Shown here piece by piece: positions 17,161-25,685 of a DNA stretch of 64,000 nt. Source of the DNA: Streptomyces sp. XY006 (GTDB taxonomy: Bacteria > Actinomycetota > Actinomycetes > Streptomycetales > Streptomycetaceae); contig NZ_NOKT01000017.1 in the NCBI RefSeq assembly GCF_002237655.1, forward strand, positions 1 through 64,000. Reading direction: 5' to 3'. The notes beneath the pieces are model-generated. The model was not told the origin of the DNA, did not search any database, and worked only from the letters and a program-made list of their open reading frames with translations. Position numbers and translations under genes: made by a program. Numbering within the stretch: the first letter of the stretch is position 1; every line of letters starts with the position of its first letter.

Positions 17161-17676
17161 ATGGACCTCAGCCCGTATGTCGACACACTCCGCCGTGAAC
17201 TCGCGGTGGCCGCCGAAGCCGGAGGGGAGGAAGCTCGCGAGCTCGCCGAGCGCCTTACCGCCCCGCTGGAGTCGGCGACCCGCCTGACCCTGCTCAACGT
17301 CCTGTCCGCCGCCATGGACGAGATCACGCGTGAGCTCGCCCCCGGCTCGGTCGATGTACGGCTGCGCGGTCTGGAGCCCGACTTCGTCGTGACGCCCCCG
17401 CCCGCCGACGACACCACCCCCGAACCGGTCAAGACCGTCGAACCACCCGTGGCGCAGGTGCCGGCCGACAGTGAGGGCGGCGGCCCGGCCCGCATCAACC
17501 TGCGTCTGCCCGCCCACCTCAAGGCCCGCGCCGAGGAGGCGGCGAACCGCGAGGGCCTCTCGGTCAACGCCTGGCTGGTCCGGGCGGTGGCCGCCGCGGT
17601 CGAGGGCGGCACCCCGGCGCGCGCCACGGAGAAGACCCGCACGGTCGGACAGAGCCTGACGGGCTGGGTGCGCTAG
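17161..17676 (+). CDS. Ribbon-helix-helix (HicB/Arc-like) DNA-binding protein
   Basis: A 171-residue protein. The C-terminal part, ARINLRLPAHLKARAEEAAN followed by REGLSVNAWLVRAV, is a typical ribbon-helix-helix. The N-terminal half is helical and acidic (VDTLRRELAVAAEAGGEEAR), joined by a Pro-rich linker (APPADDTTPEPV-like). The ATG has no ribosome site and lies six bases after a possible -10 box, so it may be leaderless. It heads an operon with a DUF4097 protein and an ABC exporter. I infer that it is a local repressor of that operon. Confidence 0.78.
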   Translation: MDLSPYVDTLRRELAVAAEAGGEEARELAERLTAPLESATRLTLLNVLSAAMDEITRELAPGSVDVRLRGLEPDFVVTPPPADDTTPEPVKTVEPPVAQVPADSEGGGPARINLRLPAHLKARAEEAANREGLSVNAWLVRAVAAAVEGGTPARATEKTRTVGQSLTGWVR

Positions 17677-17759
17677 CCCCGCCCGCGTCCGCACCGCGCC
17701 ACACCACACCACGTCCCACCAGCGGGGGCGGCCCGACGACCCACGAGGACAGTACCGCC

Positions 17760-18602
17760 ATGCCTTCTTTCGACACGCCCGAGCCCATCTCGGTCACGGC
17801 CCACGTCTACTCCGGATCCATCCGGTTCACCGCCGGCGACCGCACGGACACCGTCGTCTCGGTGGAGCCCCGCGACCCCAAGCGCGACCAGGACACGCGA
17901 GTGGTGGAGCAGACCGAGATCTCCTTCGCCAACGGCACTCTGACCATCCGGACCCCCAAGGCCAACCTCGTCGGGCGCTCCGGCACCGTCGACGTGACGG
18001 TGGAACTGCCCACGGGCTCGCACATCGACGTCTCCGGCGCCAGTGCCGAGCTGCTCGGCGAGGGGCGGCTGGGCGAGGTCCGCCTCAAGACCTCGGCCGG
18101 CGACGTCCGGCTCGACACGACCGGACCGCTCCACCTGTCCGCCTCGCACGGCTCGATCACCGTGGACCGGGTCGAGGGCATGGCCGAGATCACCACCAAC
18201 TCCGGCAATCTGCGCGTCGGAGTCGTGAACGGGCCCGCTGTCCTGAAGAACTCCCACGGCAGCACCACCGTGGACGCCGTGACCGGCGAACTGCGCGTGA
18301 ACGGCGTCAACGGTGGTGTCGACATCGCGCGGGTCGAGTCCTCGGTCACCGGCACCACCACCAACGGTCACCTGCGCGTCGGCGACGTCGCCCGCGGCAC
18401 CGTTCACCTGGAGACCTCCAACGGCCCGATCGAGGTCGGCGTGCGCGAGGGCACCGCCGCCTGGCTTGACGTCAGCTCCAAGCGGGGGCAGGTGCGCAAC
18501 ACGCTTGCGGCGTCCGAGGCGCCGGAGGAGACCGAGGAGACCGTCCGGGTCCACGCACGATCCAACTGGGGCAACATCGACATCCGCCGCGCCCGGGCCT
18601 GA
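17760..18602 (+). CDS. DUF4097 family beta-repeat protein
   Basis: A 280-residue protein with repeated beta-strand units: TSAGDVRLDTTG, SHGSITVDRVEG, TNSGNLRVGVVNG, SHGSTTVDAVTG, TNGHLRVGDV and TSNGPIEVGV. This is the right-handed beta-helix-like pattern of DUF4097. No signal peptide or membrane segment is visible, so it appears cytosolic. GAGGA precedes the ATG. In actinomycetes this family often sits beside DrrAB-like transporters; its biochemical role is unknown to me. Confidence 0.85.
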   Translation: MPSFDTPEPISVTAHVYSGSIRFTAGDRTDTVVSVEPRDPKRDQDTRVVEQTEISFANGTLTIRTPKANLVGRSGTVDVTVELPTGSHIDVSGASAELLGEGRLGEVRLKTSAGDVRLDTTGPLHLSASHGSITVDRVEGMAEITTNSGNLRVGVVNGPAVLKNSHGSTTVDAVTGELRVNGVNGGVDIARVESSVTGTTTNGHLRVGDVARGTVHLETSNGPIEVGVREGTAAWLDVSSKRGQVRNTLAASEAPEETEETVRVHARSNWGNIDIRRARA

Positions 18603-18658
18603 GCACCAACAGCCCGCCGCTCATCCCCGTCACTTCAGCCTCCGAAAGGGAGTGCTCC

Positions 18659-19651
18659 ATGTCTTCTCCTGTCATGCCCACGTCCAGGAAGGGTGAGAGC
18701 GCGCCACCCCCGGCCGCGATCTCGGCTGTCGGGCTGCGCAAGTCCTTCGGCGACAAGACCGTTCTGGACGGCATCGACCTGCACATCCCGACCGGGTCCG
18801 TGTTCGCCCTGCTCGGTCCGAACGGCGCGGGCAAGACCACCGCCGTCAAGATCCTCTCCACGCTCATCACGGCCGACGCCGGTGAACTGCGCGTCGGTGG
18901 CCACGACGTCGCCGCCGAGCCGCAGGCCGTACGCGCGGCGATCGGCGTCACCGGCCAGTTCTCCGCGGTCGACGGCCTGATCACGGGTGAGGAGAACATG
19001 CTCCTCATGGCGGACCTGCAGCACCTGCCCAAGCAGGAGGGCCGGCGGGTCGCTGCCGAACTGCTGGAGCGCTTCGACCTCACCGACGCGGCGAAGAAGC
19101 CCGCCTCGACCTACTCCGGCGGCATGAAGCGCCGGCTGGACCTGGCCATGACCCTGGTGGGCGACCCGCGGATCATCTTCCTGGACGAGCCCACCACCGG
19201 GCTCGACCCGCGCTCCCGGCACAACATGTGGCAGATCATCCGCGAGCTGCTCGCCGACGGCGTCACGGTCTTCCTCACCACCCAGTACCTCGAGGAGGCC
19301 GACGAACTCGCCGACCGCATCGCCGTCCTGAACAACGGCAAGATCGCCGCCGAGGGAAGCGCCGAGGAGCTGAAGCGGCTCATCCCGGGCGGGCACATCC
19401 GCCTGCGCTTCACCGACCCGGCGGCCTACCAGACCGCCGTCGCCACGCTGAGCGTCGCCAACCGCGACGACGAGGCGCTGGCCCTGCGCATCCCCAGCGA
19501 CGGCAGCCAGCGCGAACTGCGCTCCCTCCTCGACTGGCTGGACTCGGTCGGTGTCGAGGCGGACGAGCTGTCCGTGCACACCCCCGACCTCGACGACGTC
19601 TTCTTCGCTCTGACCGGCGACACCGACCAGCACAAGGAGGCTGCCCGATGA
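18659..19651 (+). CDS. DrrA-type ABC transporter ATP-binding protein
   Basis: ATPase of a drug-export ABC transporter, 330 residues. It shows Walker A GPNGAGKTT, the ABC signature YSGGMKRRLDLAM, Walker B IIFLDEPTTGLDP and the daunorubicin-resistance-type C-terminal extension (LSVHTPDLDDVFFALTG). AAAGGGAG precedes the ATG. Its stop overlaps the permease start by four bases. It has nothing specific to the NRPS cluster and forms an operon with the RHH and DUF4097 genes. Confidence 0.94.
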   Translation: MSSPVMPTSRKGESAPPPAAISAVGLRKSFGDKTVLDGIDLHIPTGSVFALLGPNGAGKTTAVKILSTLITADAGELRVGGHDVAAEPQAVRAAIGVTGQFSAVDGLITGEENMLLMADLQHLPKQEGRRVAAELLERFDLTDAAKKPASTYSGGMKRRLDLAMTLVGDPRIIFLDEPTTGLDPRSRHNMWQIIRELLADGVTVFLTTQYLEEADELADRIAVLNNGKIAAEGSAEELKRLIPGGHIRLRFTDPAAYQTAVATLSVANRDDEALALRIPSDGSQRELRSLLDWLDSVGVEADELSVHTPDLDDVFFALTGDTDQHKEAAR

Positions 19652-20439
19652 GCGCCCTCTCCCTCGTCGTCCGCGACTCGAACACGATGCTGCGCCGCAA
19701 CCTGCTGCACGCCCGGCGCTATCCGTCCCTCACGCTGAACCTGTTGCTCACCCCGGTCATGATGCTGCTGCTCTTCGTCTACATCTTCGGCGACGTGCTG
19801 AGCGCGGGCATCGGCGGCGGCGGCGCGGACCGCTCCGAGTACATCGCCTACATCGTCCCCGGCATCCTGCTGATGACCATCGGCAGCACCGTGATCGGGG
19901 CCGCCGTGTCGGTCTCCACGGACATGTCCGAGGGCATCATCGCCCGCTTCCGCACGATGGCGATCCACCGCGGCTCGGTGCTCATCGGGCACGTGGTCGG
20001 CAGCGTGCTGCAGGTGCTCTTCAGCCTGATCCTCGTCGGCGCCGTCGCCGCGCTCATCGGCTTCCGGTCCACCGACGCCACCGCGCTGGAGTGGCTGGCG
20101 GCCTTCGGACTGCTCGCACTGTTCGCCCTGGCGCTCACCTGGATCGCGGTCGGCATGGGCCTGGCCAGTCCGAACGCCGAGGCGGCCAGCAACATGGCCA
20201 TGCCGCTGATCCTGTTGCCGCTCATCTCCAGCGCCTTCATCCCGGCCGACACCATGCCGGGCTGGTTCCAGCCGATCGCCGAGTACCAGCCCTTCACCCC
20301 GGCCATCGAGACCCTGCGCGGCCTGCTCCTCGGCACCGAGATCGGCAACAACGGGTGGCTCGCCATCGCCTGGTGCGTGGGCCTGTCCGCCCTCGGCTAC
20401 TTCTGGTCGAAGTCTCTGTTCAACCGCGACCCGCGGTAA
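19648..20439 (+). CDS. DrrB-type ABC transporter permease
   Basis: Membrane partner of the preceding ATPase, 263 residues with about six hydrophobic segments (for example LTLNLLLTPVMMLLLFVYIF and GILLMTIGSTVIGAAVSV). The ABC-2 family pattern includes the conserved block RFRTMAIHRGSVLIG. AGGAGG lies seven bases before the ATG. Confidence 0.93.
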   Translation: MSALSLVVRDSNTMLRRNLLHARRYPSLTLNLLLTPVMMLLLFVYIFGDVLSAGIGGGGADRSEYIAYIVPGILLMTIGSTVIGAAVSVSTDMSEGIIARFRTMAIHRGSVLIGHVVGSVLQVLFSLILVGAVAALIGFRSTDATALEWLAAFGLLALFALALTWIAVGMGLASPNAEAASNMAMPLILLPLISSAFIPADTMPGWFQPIAEYQPFTPAIETLRGLLLGTEIGNNGWLAIAWCVGLSALGYFWSKSLFNRDPR

Positions 20440-20480
20440 CCGGGCCGCACCCGCGGCCGAGCACGACCCGCTCCCGGACG

Positions 20481-20523
20481 GAGGGCGGCGGGCGCCGAGA
20501 CCACCTCGGCGCCCGCCGCCCTC
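20481..20523. terminator. Perfect 19-bp hairpin between convergent genes
   Basis: Arm GAGGGCGGCGGGCGCCGAG (20481-20499) and its exact reverse complement (20505-20523) with a five-base loop. It lies between the ABC permease (plus) and the response regulator (minus), so it probably acts in both directions. Confidence 0.85.
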
Positions 20524-20570
20524 CCGGCGTTCCCGCGGGACGACGGCCCGTTCCCCTTCGTCGTCGGGCG

Positions 20571-21344
20571 TCACGTCCGCCAGGCGTACCGGCGTTCCGG
20601 GCGTCCGGCGGCGCCGTAGCGCAGGGAGACCTCCGCGTTGCCGGTGCTGTGGAAGTACTCCAGGTAGCGGCGGGCGCTCACGCGGGACACGCCGGTCAGG
20701 GCCGCGCACTCGGTGGCGGAGAGGGTGCCGTCCGCCTCGCGCAGGGCGCGTTCGACGAGTTCGGCGGTCTCCACGCTCATGCCCTTGGGCAGGGTGTGCA
20801 CGGCCGCCGGGGCGAACGCGCCCGCCAGGACGCGGTCCACGTCGGCCTGGCCGCGGACGACGGCGGTCAGCAGCCGCCCCCGCTGGGCGGCGTAGCGCTC
20901 CAGGCGGGTGCGCAGGTCCTGGAAGTCGAAGGGTTTGAGGAGGTAGTCGGCCACCCCGTGGCGGACCGCGCCGCGCACGGTGTCGGCCTCCTGCGCGGCG
21001 CTGATCACCATGACGTCGCAGTCGTGGCCGGCGCTGCGCAGCCGGGGGATCACGTCCAGGCCGAAGATGTCGGGCAGGTACAGGTCGAGCAGGATGAGGT
21101 CGGGGCGGAGCGCGTCGGCGGCCTCGATCGCCTGGGCGCCGGTGTTGGCGACGCCGACGACGCGGAACGGTTCGACGCGTTCGACGAAGGCGCGGTGGAC
21201 CCTGGCCACCATGAAGTCGTCGTCGACCACGAGCACGTCGATCGTGTCCGCCGCGTCCCGTGCCGGGTTCCGTGCCGTGTCCCGGTCCGCAGGACGTGCC
21301 GGGTTCCGTGCCGCGTCGCGGGCCGGATCCTGTGCCGCGGTCAT
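20571..21344 (-). CDS. CitB/DcuR-type response regulator
   Basis: A 257-residue two-component regulator. The receiver begins with DVLVVDDDFMVARVH and has the phosphoacceptor in DLILLDLYLP. The C-terminal part (LSATECAALTGVSRVSARRYL) is the helix-turn-helix typical of CitB-family regulators. The first 35 residues are a low-complexity run of DPAR/NPAR-like repeats absent from the family, encoded by imperfect DNA repeats at 21260-21330. The ATG overlaps the kinase stop by four bases. Confidence 0.92.
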   Translation of the reverse strand: MTAAQDPARDAARNPARPADRDTARNPARDAADTIDVLVVDDDFMVARVHRAFVERVEPFRVVGVANTGAQAIEAADALRPDLILLDLYLPDIFGLDVIPRLRSAGHDCDVMVISAAQEADTVRGAVRHGVADYLLKPFDFQDLRTRLERYAAQRGRLLTAVVRGQADVDRVLAGAFAPAAVHTLPKGMSVETAELVERALREADGTLSATECAALTGVSRVSARRYLEYFHSTGNAEVSLRYGAAGRPERRYAWRT

Positions 21345-22996
21345 GGGGCCACTCCTTCCGCCGCCGTTCCGGGGACGTGACCGACGGTCATGCGTGCGGT
21401 GAACACGGCCCCGTCGGGGGTGTTGGACACCGATATCTCGCCCCCGTGCCGTTCGCAGACCAGCTTGGTCAGGGCCAGTCCGATACCGCGCTCGCCCTCC
21501 CGGGCGGCCTTGGTGGTGAAGCCGTGGGAGAACACCTCGTGGGCCAGTTCGGGAGCCACTCCGGGGCCGGAGTCGCGGACCACGATCTCCACGCTGGAGG
21601 CGTCCTGCCGCAGCGCCACCTCCACCCATGCCTCCTCGTCCTGACCGGCGGCGTCGACGGCGTTGTCGACCAGGTTGCCCACGACGGTCGCCACGTCGGC
21701 GGCGTCCTCCGGGGCCAGCCGCTCCAGCGCGGTGTCGTCGGAGATCCGCAGGCTGACCTTCCGCTCGGCCGCGAGGGACGCCTTCGCCATCAGCAGCGCG
21801 GCCACCGCCGTGTCCCGGACGCGGCGGCTGAGGGTGACGTCCAGGGACTGGCGGCGCTGGTTCACCGCCCTGATGTACCGGACCACTTCGTCCTGTTCGC
21901 CGATCTGGATGAGCCCGGAGATGGTGTGCAACTGGTTGGCGAACTCGTGCGCCTGCGCGCGCAGCAGCTCCGAGGAACTGCGGAAGGAGCCGATCTCCCG
22001 CTCCAGCCGGGCGAGTTCGGTCCGGTCGCGCAGGGTGGTGACCGAGCCGAGCGGCCGGCCGTCCTTGGTGACGGTCATCCGGTTCATCACCAGGACCCGG
22101 CCGTGGCGCACCACGACCTCGTCCCGGGTGCCGGCGGCGGTCCCGGCCAGCACGTCGCGCAGCCGTCCGTCGATGCCCAGGCCGTCCAGGCTCTGGCCGA
22201 CGCAGTCCTCGGGCAGGTCGAGCAGGCGGCGGCCCATGTCGTTGACGAGGGTGAGCCGGTCCTGCGGGTCCAGGGCGACCACGCCCTCGGCGATCCCGTA
22301 CAGCATGGCCTCCCGGTGCTCGGCGAGTCCGGCGATCTCGCGCGGCTCCAGGCCGAGGGTCTGCCGCTTGACCCGCCGCGCGAGCAGCCACGAGCCGGCG
22401 ACGCCGAGGCCGCTGGCGACGCCCAGGTAGGCGAGCAGGTAGGAGGAGGCGCCGCTCAGCCGCTGCCAGACCGTCGGGTCGGCCTCGCCGATCATCACCG
22501 TGCCGAGGATCCGGCCGAGGTTCTCCTCGGTCGCGCCGAGGACGGGGACCTGGGCGGTCAGTTCCCGGCTGCCGTCCAGGGTCAGCTGCCCGGACCAGCC
22601 GCGGCCCCGGTCGGTGCCCGGCTCCAGCGGCATGCGCCCGCCGATCAGCGTGGGGTTCGTCGAGCTGACGATCCGCCCGGCGGCGTCGGCCACCGTCACC
22701 GAGGTCACTCCGGACTGGGCCTGGGTGGAGAGCACCAGCGGGGCGAGGGCCTCGCCGGGGGCGGGACGCACCAGCTGGCTGCGCACCAGCGGGTTGGCGG
22801 CCAGCTGTTCGGCCAGCGCGCTCACCCGGCGCCCCTCGACGCGGTCGAACGTGGCCTGCGACTGGGCGAGGGAGACGCCGGCGACCGCCAGCAGCACCAC
22901 CACGACGATGGCGAGCTGGAGCACCAGCATCTCGCCCGCGAGCGAATGGCGACGGAAGGCGGCGACCACGGTGAACTCAATCTGCGAGGGCGACAC
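21341..22996 (-). CDS. CitA/DcuS-type sensor histidine kinase
   Basis: A 551-residue membrane kinase. Two membrane segments (about 24-44 and 183-205) flank an extracytoplasmic PAS-like sensor. A cytoplasmic PAS domain follows, then AQAHEFANQLHTI with the phosphorylated His, and the ATPase boxes NLVDNAVDA, DSGPGV and GERGIGLALTKLV. This is the carboxylate-sensing kinase architecture. No dicarboxylate transporter is adjacent, so the signal is not evident. The GTG start lacks a clear ribosome site. Confidence 0.92.
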   Translation of the reverse strand: MSPSQIEFTVVAAFRRHSLAGEMLVLQLAIVVVVLLAVAGVSLAQSQATFDRVEGRRVSALAEQLAANPLVRSQLVRPAPGEALAPLVLSTQAQSGVTSVTVADAAGRIVSSTNPTLIGGRMPLEPGTDRGRGWSGQLTLDGSRELTAQVPVLGATEENLGRILGTVMIGEADPTVWQRLSGASSYLLAYLGVASGLGVAGSWLLARRVKRQTLGLEPREIAGLAEHREAMLYGIAEGVVALDPQDRLTLVNDMGRRLLDLPEDCVGQSLDGLGIDGRLRDVLAGTAAGTRDEVVVRHGRVLVMNRMTVTKDGRPLGSVTTLRDRTELARLEREIGSFRSSSELLRAQAHEFANQLHTISGLIQIGEQDEVVRYIRAVNQRRQSLDVTLSRRVRDTAVAALLMAKASLAAERKVSLRISDDTALERLAPEDAADVATVVGNLVDNAVDAAGQDEEAWVEVALRQDASSVEIVVRDSGPGVAPELAHEVFSHGFTTKAAREGERGIGLALTKLVCERHGGEISVSNTPDGAVFTARMTVGHVPGTAAEGVAP

Positions 22997-23079
22997 AAGG
23001 GGAGCGGCTCATGTGCCGGGTCGCACCATCATGACGTCCACCTGCGGAAACCGGAAGGGAGGTGCCGCGGGCGGTGCGC

Positions 23080-23571
23080 TCAGGAGCTGTCCGGGCGGGG
23101 GCCGATGCCCGACAACTCCCGGATGGTGCCGCCCAGTTTCGCGCGCAGCGGCTCCAGCATGCCGGGCTTGGCGCTGACCACCCAGCGCATGCCGACCAGG
23201 TACCTGCCCCCGTAGACGCTCGCCGACTCCAGCCAGGTCTCCTTCAGCCGTTCCTCCGGGAAGGTGGTGATGAGGAAGTCTCCCTTCGGGGTGTGGCACA
23301 CGCCTTCGCGCAGTTCGTCCGCCTCGGTGCGGATTTTCGCCGTGCAGCCGGCCAGTCCGGCGATCACCTCCACCTTCGCCGGGGCGACGACCCCGGCGGC
23401 GGGCGCCCCGGACGCGGTCGGCTTCCCCACCGCCTCGCCGTGGCCGTCACCGCCGCAGGCCGCTGCGAGGGGCAGCACGGCCAGGACCCCGGCCGCGGCG
23501 ACGGCGCGCAGGAGCCGGGTGCGGGGCGGGGTCCGGTGGGTGGTCCGTACGGTCGGTCGCTGCTGGGACAC
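23080..23571 (-). CDS. Secreted lipoprotein of unknown function
   Basis: A 163-residue protein with an Arg-rich N-terminus (RTTHRTPPRTRLLR), a hydrophobic stretch and the lipobox LAAAC, so it should be lipidated and exported. Two cysteines remain in the mature part (GCTAK and GVCHT). The GTG start has GGAGAGG upstream. The mature domain (GDFLITTFPEERLKETWLES, then YLVGMRWVV) is one I do not recognise. It is downstream of the ABC exporter. Confidence 0.8.
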   Translation of the reverse strand: MSQQRPTVRTTHRTPPRTRLLRAVAAAGVLAVLPLAAACGGDGHGEAVGKPTASGAPAAGVVAPAKVEVIAGLAGCTAKIRTEADELREGVCHTPKGDFLITTFPEERLKETWLESASVYGGRYLVGMRWVVSAKPGMLEPLRAKLGGTIRELSGIGPRPDSS

Positions 23572-23634
23572 GTCGCCTCTCCGGGTGCGGTGGTCGGTGG
23601 AGTACTCGGCAGGGAGTACGCGCCGGCCCGGAGT

Positions 23635-23702
23635 GGCGTTCAGGGCGCCAGGCGGCCTGGTCCACAAGGGCGTTCAGGGTGCTAGGCCGCCTTGTCCACG
23701 AC
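23635..23702. repeat. Tandem copy of the 3' end of the ABC exporter gene
   Basis: Two 34-base copies (23635-23668 and 23669-23702) match at 28 positions. The right copy contains the last codons and TAG stop of the exporter gene; in the left copy the stop is changed to TGG. It looks like an old tail duplication. Confidence 0.6.
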
Positions 23703-25568
23703 GGCGCGTGCCTCGCCGAACTGGGTGCGGTACAGCTGCGCGTACCGCTGCCCCGCCGCCAGCAGCTGCTCGTGGGTGCCGCGTTCCACGATCCGGCCGG
23801 CCTCGACCACCAGGATCTGGTCGGCCGCCCGGACCGTGGAGAGCCGGTGGGCGATGACGACCGCCGTGCGGCCTTCGAGGGCTTCGGCGAGCGCCTCCTG
23901 GACGGCGGCCTCGGAGGTGTTGTCGAGGTGGGCGGTGGCCTCGTCGAGGATCACGACGCGCTGACGGGCCAGCAGCAGCCGGGCGATGGTCATGCGCTGG
24001 CGTTCCCCGCCGGAGAGCCGGTAGCCGCGTTCGCCGACGACGGTGTCGAGTCCGTCGGGCAGGGTCCGTACGAGGGTGTCCAGGCGGGCCCGGCGCAGGG
24101 CGTCCCACAGCTCCTCCTCGCCGGCCCCGGGGCGGGCGAGGAGGAGGTTGGCGCGGACGGTGTCGTGGAAGAGGTGCCCGTCCTGGGTGACCATGCCGAG
24201 GGTCTCCCGCAGGGAGCGGGCGGTGAGGTCGCGGACGTCGACGCCGCCGATGCGGACGGCGCCCGCGTCGGTGTCGTACAGGCGCGGCAGCAGCTGCGCG
24301 ATCGTCGACTTGCCGGCGCCGGAGGAGCCGACGAGTGCCACGGTCTGTCCCGGTTCGGCGCGGAAGGAGATGCCGTGCAGGACCTCGTCGCCGCCGCGCC
24401 CGTCCAGGGTCGCGACCTCCTCCAGGGAGGCCAGGGAGACCCGGTCGGCGGCGGGGTAGCCGAAGCGGACGTCGTCGAACTCGACCGCCACGGGCCCCTC
24501 GGGCACCGGGCGCGCGTCCGGCTTCTCCTGGATGAGCGGCTTCAGGTCGAGCACCTCGAAGACCCGCTCGAAGCTGACCAGGGCGCTCATCACCTCGACC
24601 CGCGCGCCGGCGAGCGCGGTCAGCGGCGCGTAGAGCCGGGTCAGCAGCAGGGCCAGTGAGACGACCGCGCCGGGTTCCAGGGTGCCGCGCAGGGCGAGCA
24701 GGCCGCCGAGGCCGTAGACGAGGGCCAGGGCGAGGGCGGAGACCAGGGTGAGGGCGGTGATGAAGGCCGCCTGGGCGGTGGCGGTGCGGATGCCGATGTC
24801 GGCGACCCTGCGGGCGCGTTCGGCGAACTCGCGCGACTCCTCCTCGGGGCGTCCGAAGAGTTTGACCAGGGTGGCACCGGGTGCGGAGAAGCGCTCGGTC
24901 ATACGGGTGCCCATGGCCGCGTTGAGCGTCGCCGCCTCGCGCTGCATCCGGGCCATGCGGCGGCCCATGCGCCGGGCCGGGATCACGAACACCGGCAGCA
25001 GCACCAGCGCGAGCAGGGTGATCGGCCAGGACAGGGTGAGCATCACGGCGAGCGTGAGCAGCAGCGTGACGAGGTTGCTGACCACGCCGGAGAGGGTGTT
25101 GCTGAACGCGCGCTGGGCGCCGATGACGTCGTTGTTGAGCCGGGAGACGAGGGCGCCCGTACGAGTGCGTGTGAAGAACGCGACCGGCATGCGCTGCACA
25201 TGGTCGAAGACGGCCGTGCGCAGATCCAGGATGAGGTGCTCGCCCAGGGTCGCCGAGAGCCGGCGGCCGAGGATCCCGAGCGCCGCCTCCGCCACCGCGA
25301 TCAGCGCGATGAGCAGGGCCAGACGTACGACGGTGCCCTCGTCGCCGTCCGAGACGATCACGTTCACGACCCGTCCGGCCAGGACGGGGGTGGCCACGGC
25401 GAGCAGCGCGGTGGCCACGCCGAGCAGGACGAACAGGCTGATGCGGCGCCGGTGCGGGCGGGCGAACCGGCCGATGCGGCGCAGGGTCGCCGGGGCGAAG
25501 GGGCGGTGTTCCTCCTGGGCGTTGACGACGTTGTGCAACTGGGTCCATGCCGTGGTCTCCATACTCAT
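23682..25568 (-). CDS. ABC exporter, fused membrane and ATPase domains
   Basis: A 628-residue half-transporter. The N-terminal 330 residues hold six membrane helices, and the coupling region MPVAFFTRTRTGALVSRLNND is typical of type I exporters. The ATPase domain has Walker A VGSSGAGKST, signature LSGGERQRM, Walker B VVILDEATAHLD and the switch His in IAHRLSTV. It likely works as a homodimer exporting a hydrophobic compound. It is transcribed alone, divergently from the LPG-synthase-like gene. Confidence 0.93.
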   Translation of the reverse strand: MSMETTAWTQLHNVVNAQEEHRPFAPATLRRIGRFARPHRRRISLFVLLGVATALLAVATPVLAGRVVNVIVSDGDEGTVVRLALLIALIAVAEAALGILGRRLSATLGEHLILDLRTAVFDHVQRMPVAFFTRTRTGALVSRLNNDVIGAQRAFSNTLSGVVSNLVTLLLTLAVMLTLSWPITLLALVLLPVFVIPARRMGRRMARMQREAATLNAAMGTRMTERFSAPGATLVKLFGRPEEESREFAERARRVADIGIRTATAQAAFITALTLVSALALALVYGLGGLLALRGTLEPGAVVSLALLLTRLYAPLTALAGARVEVMSALVSFERVFEVLDLKPLIQEKPDARPVPEGPVAVEFDDVRFGYPAADRVSLASLEEVATLDGRGGDEVLHGISFRAEPGQTVALVGSSGAGKSTIAQLLPRLYDTDAGAVRIGGVDVRDLTARSLRETLGMVTQDGHLFHDTVRANLLLARPGAGEEELWDALRRARLDTLVRTLPDGLDTVVGERGYRLSGGERQRMTIARLLLARQRVVILDEATAHLDNTSEAAVQEALAEALEGRTAVVIAHRLSTVRAADQILVVEAGRIVERGTHEQLLAAGQRYAQLYRTQFGEARAVVDKAA

Positions 25569-25685
25569 GCGAGGAAACGTAGAACCTCAAGCATTGTTGA
25601 GGTCAAGGAGCTCGCGTCACACCCCCGACATCCCGCACAATCGGCCCGATCCCCCTCTCCCCCGACTGTCCGCGCAAAGGCCCCG

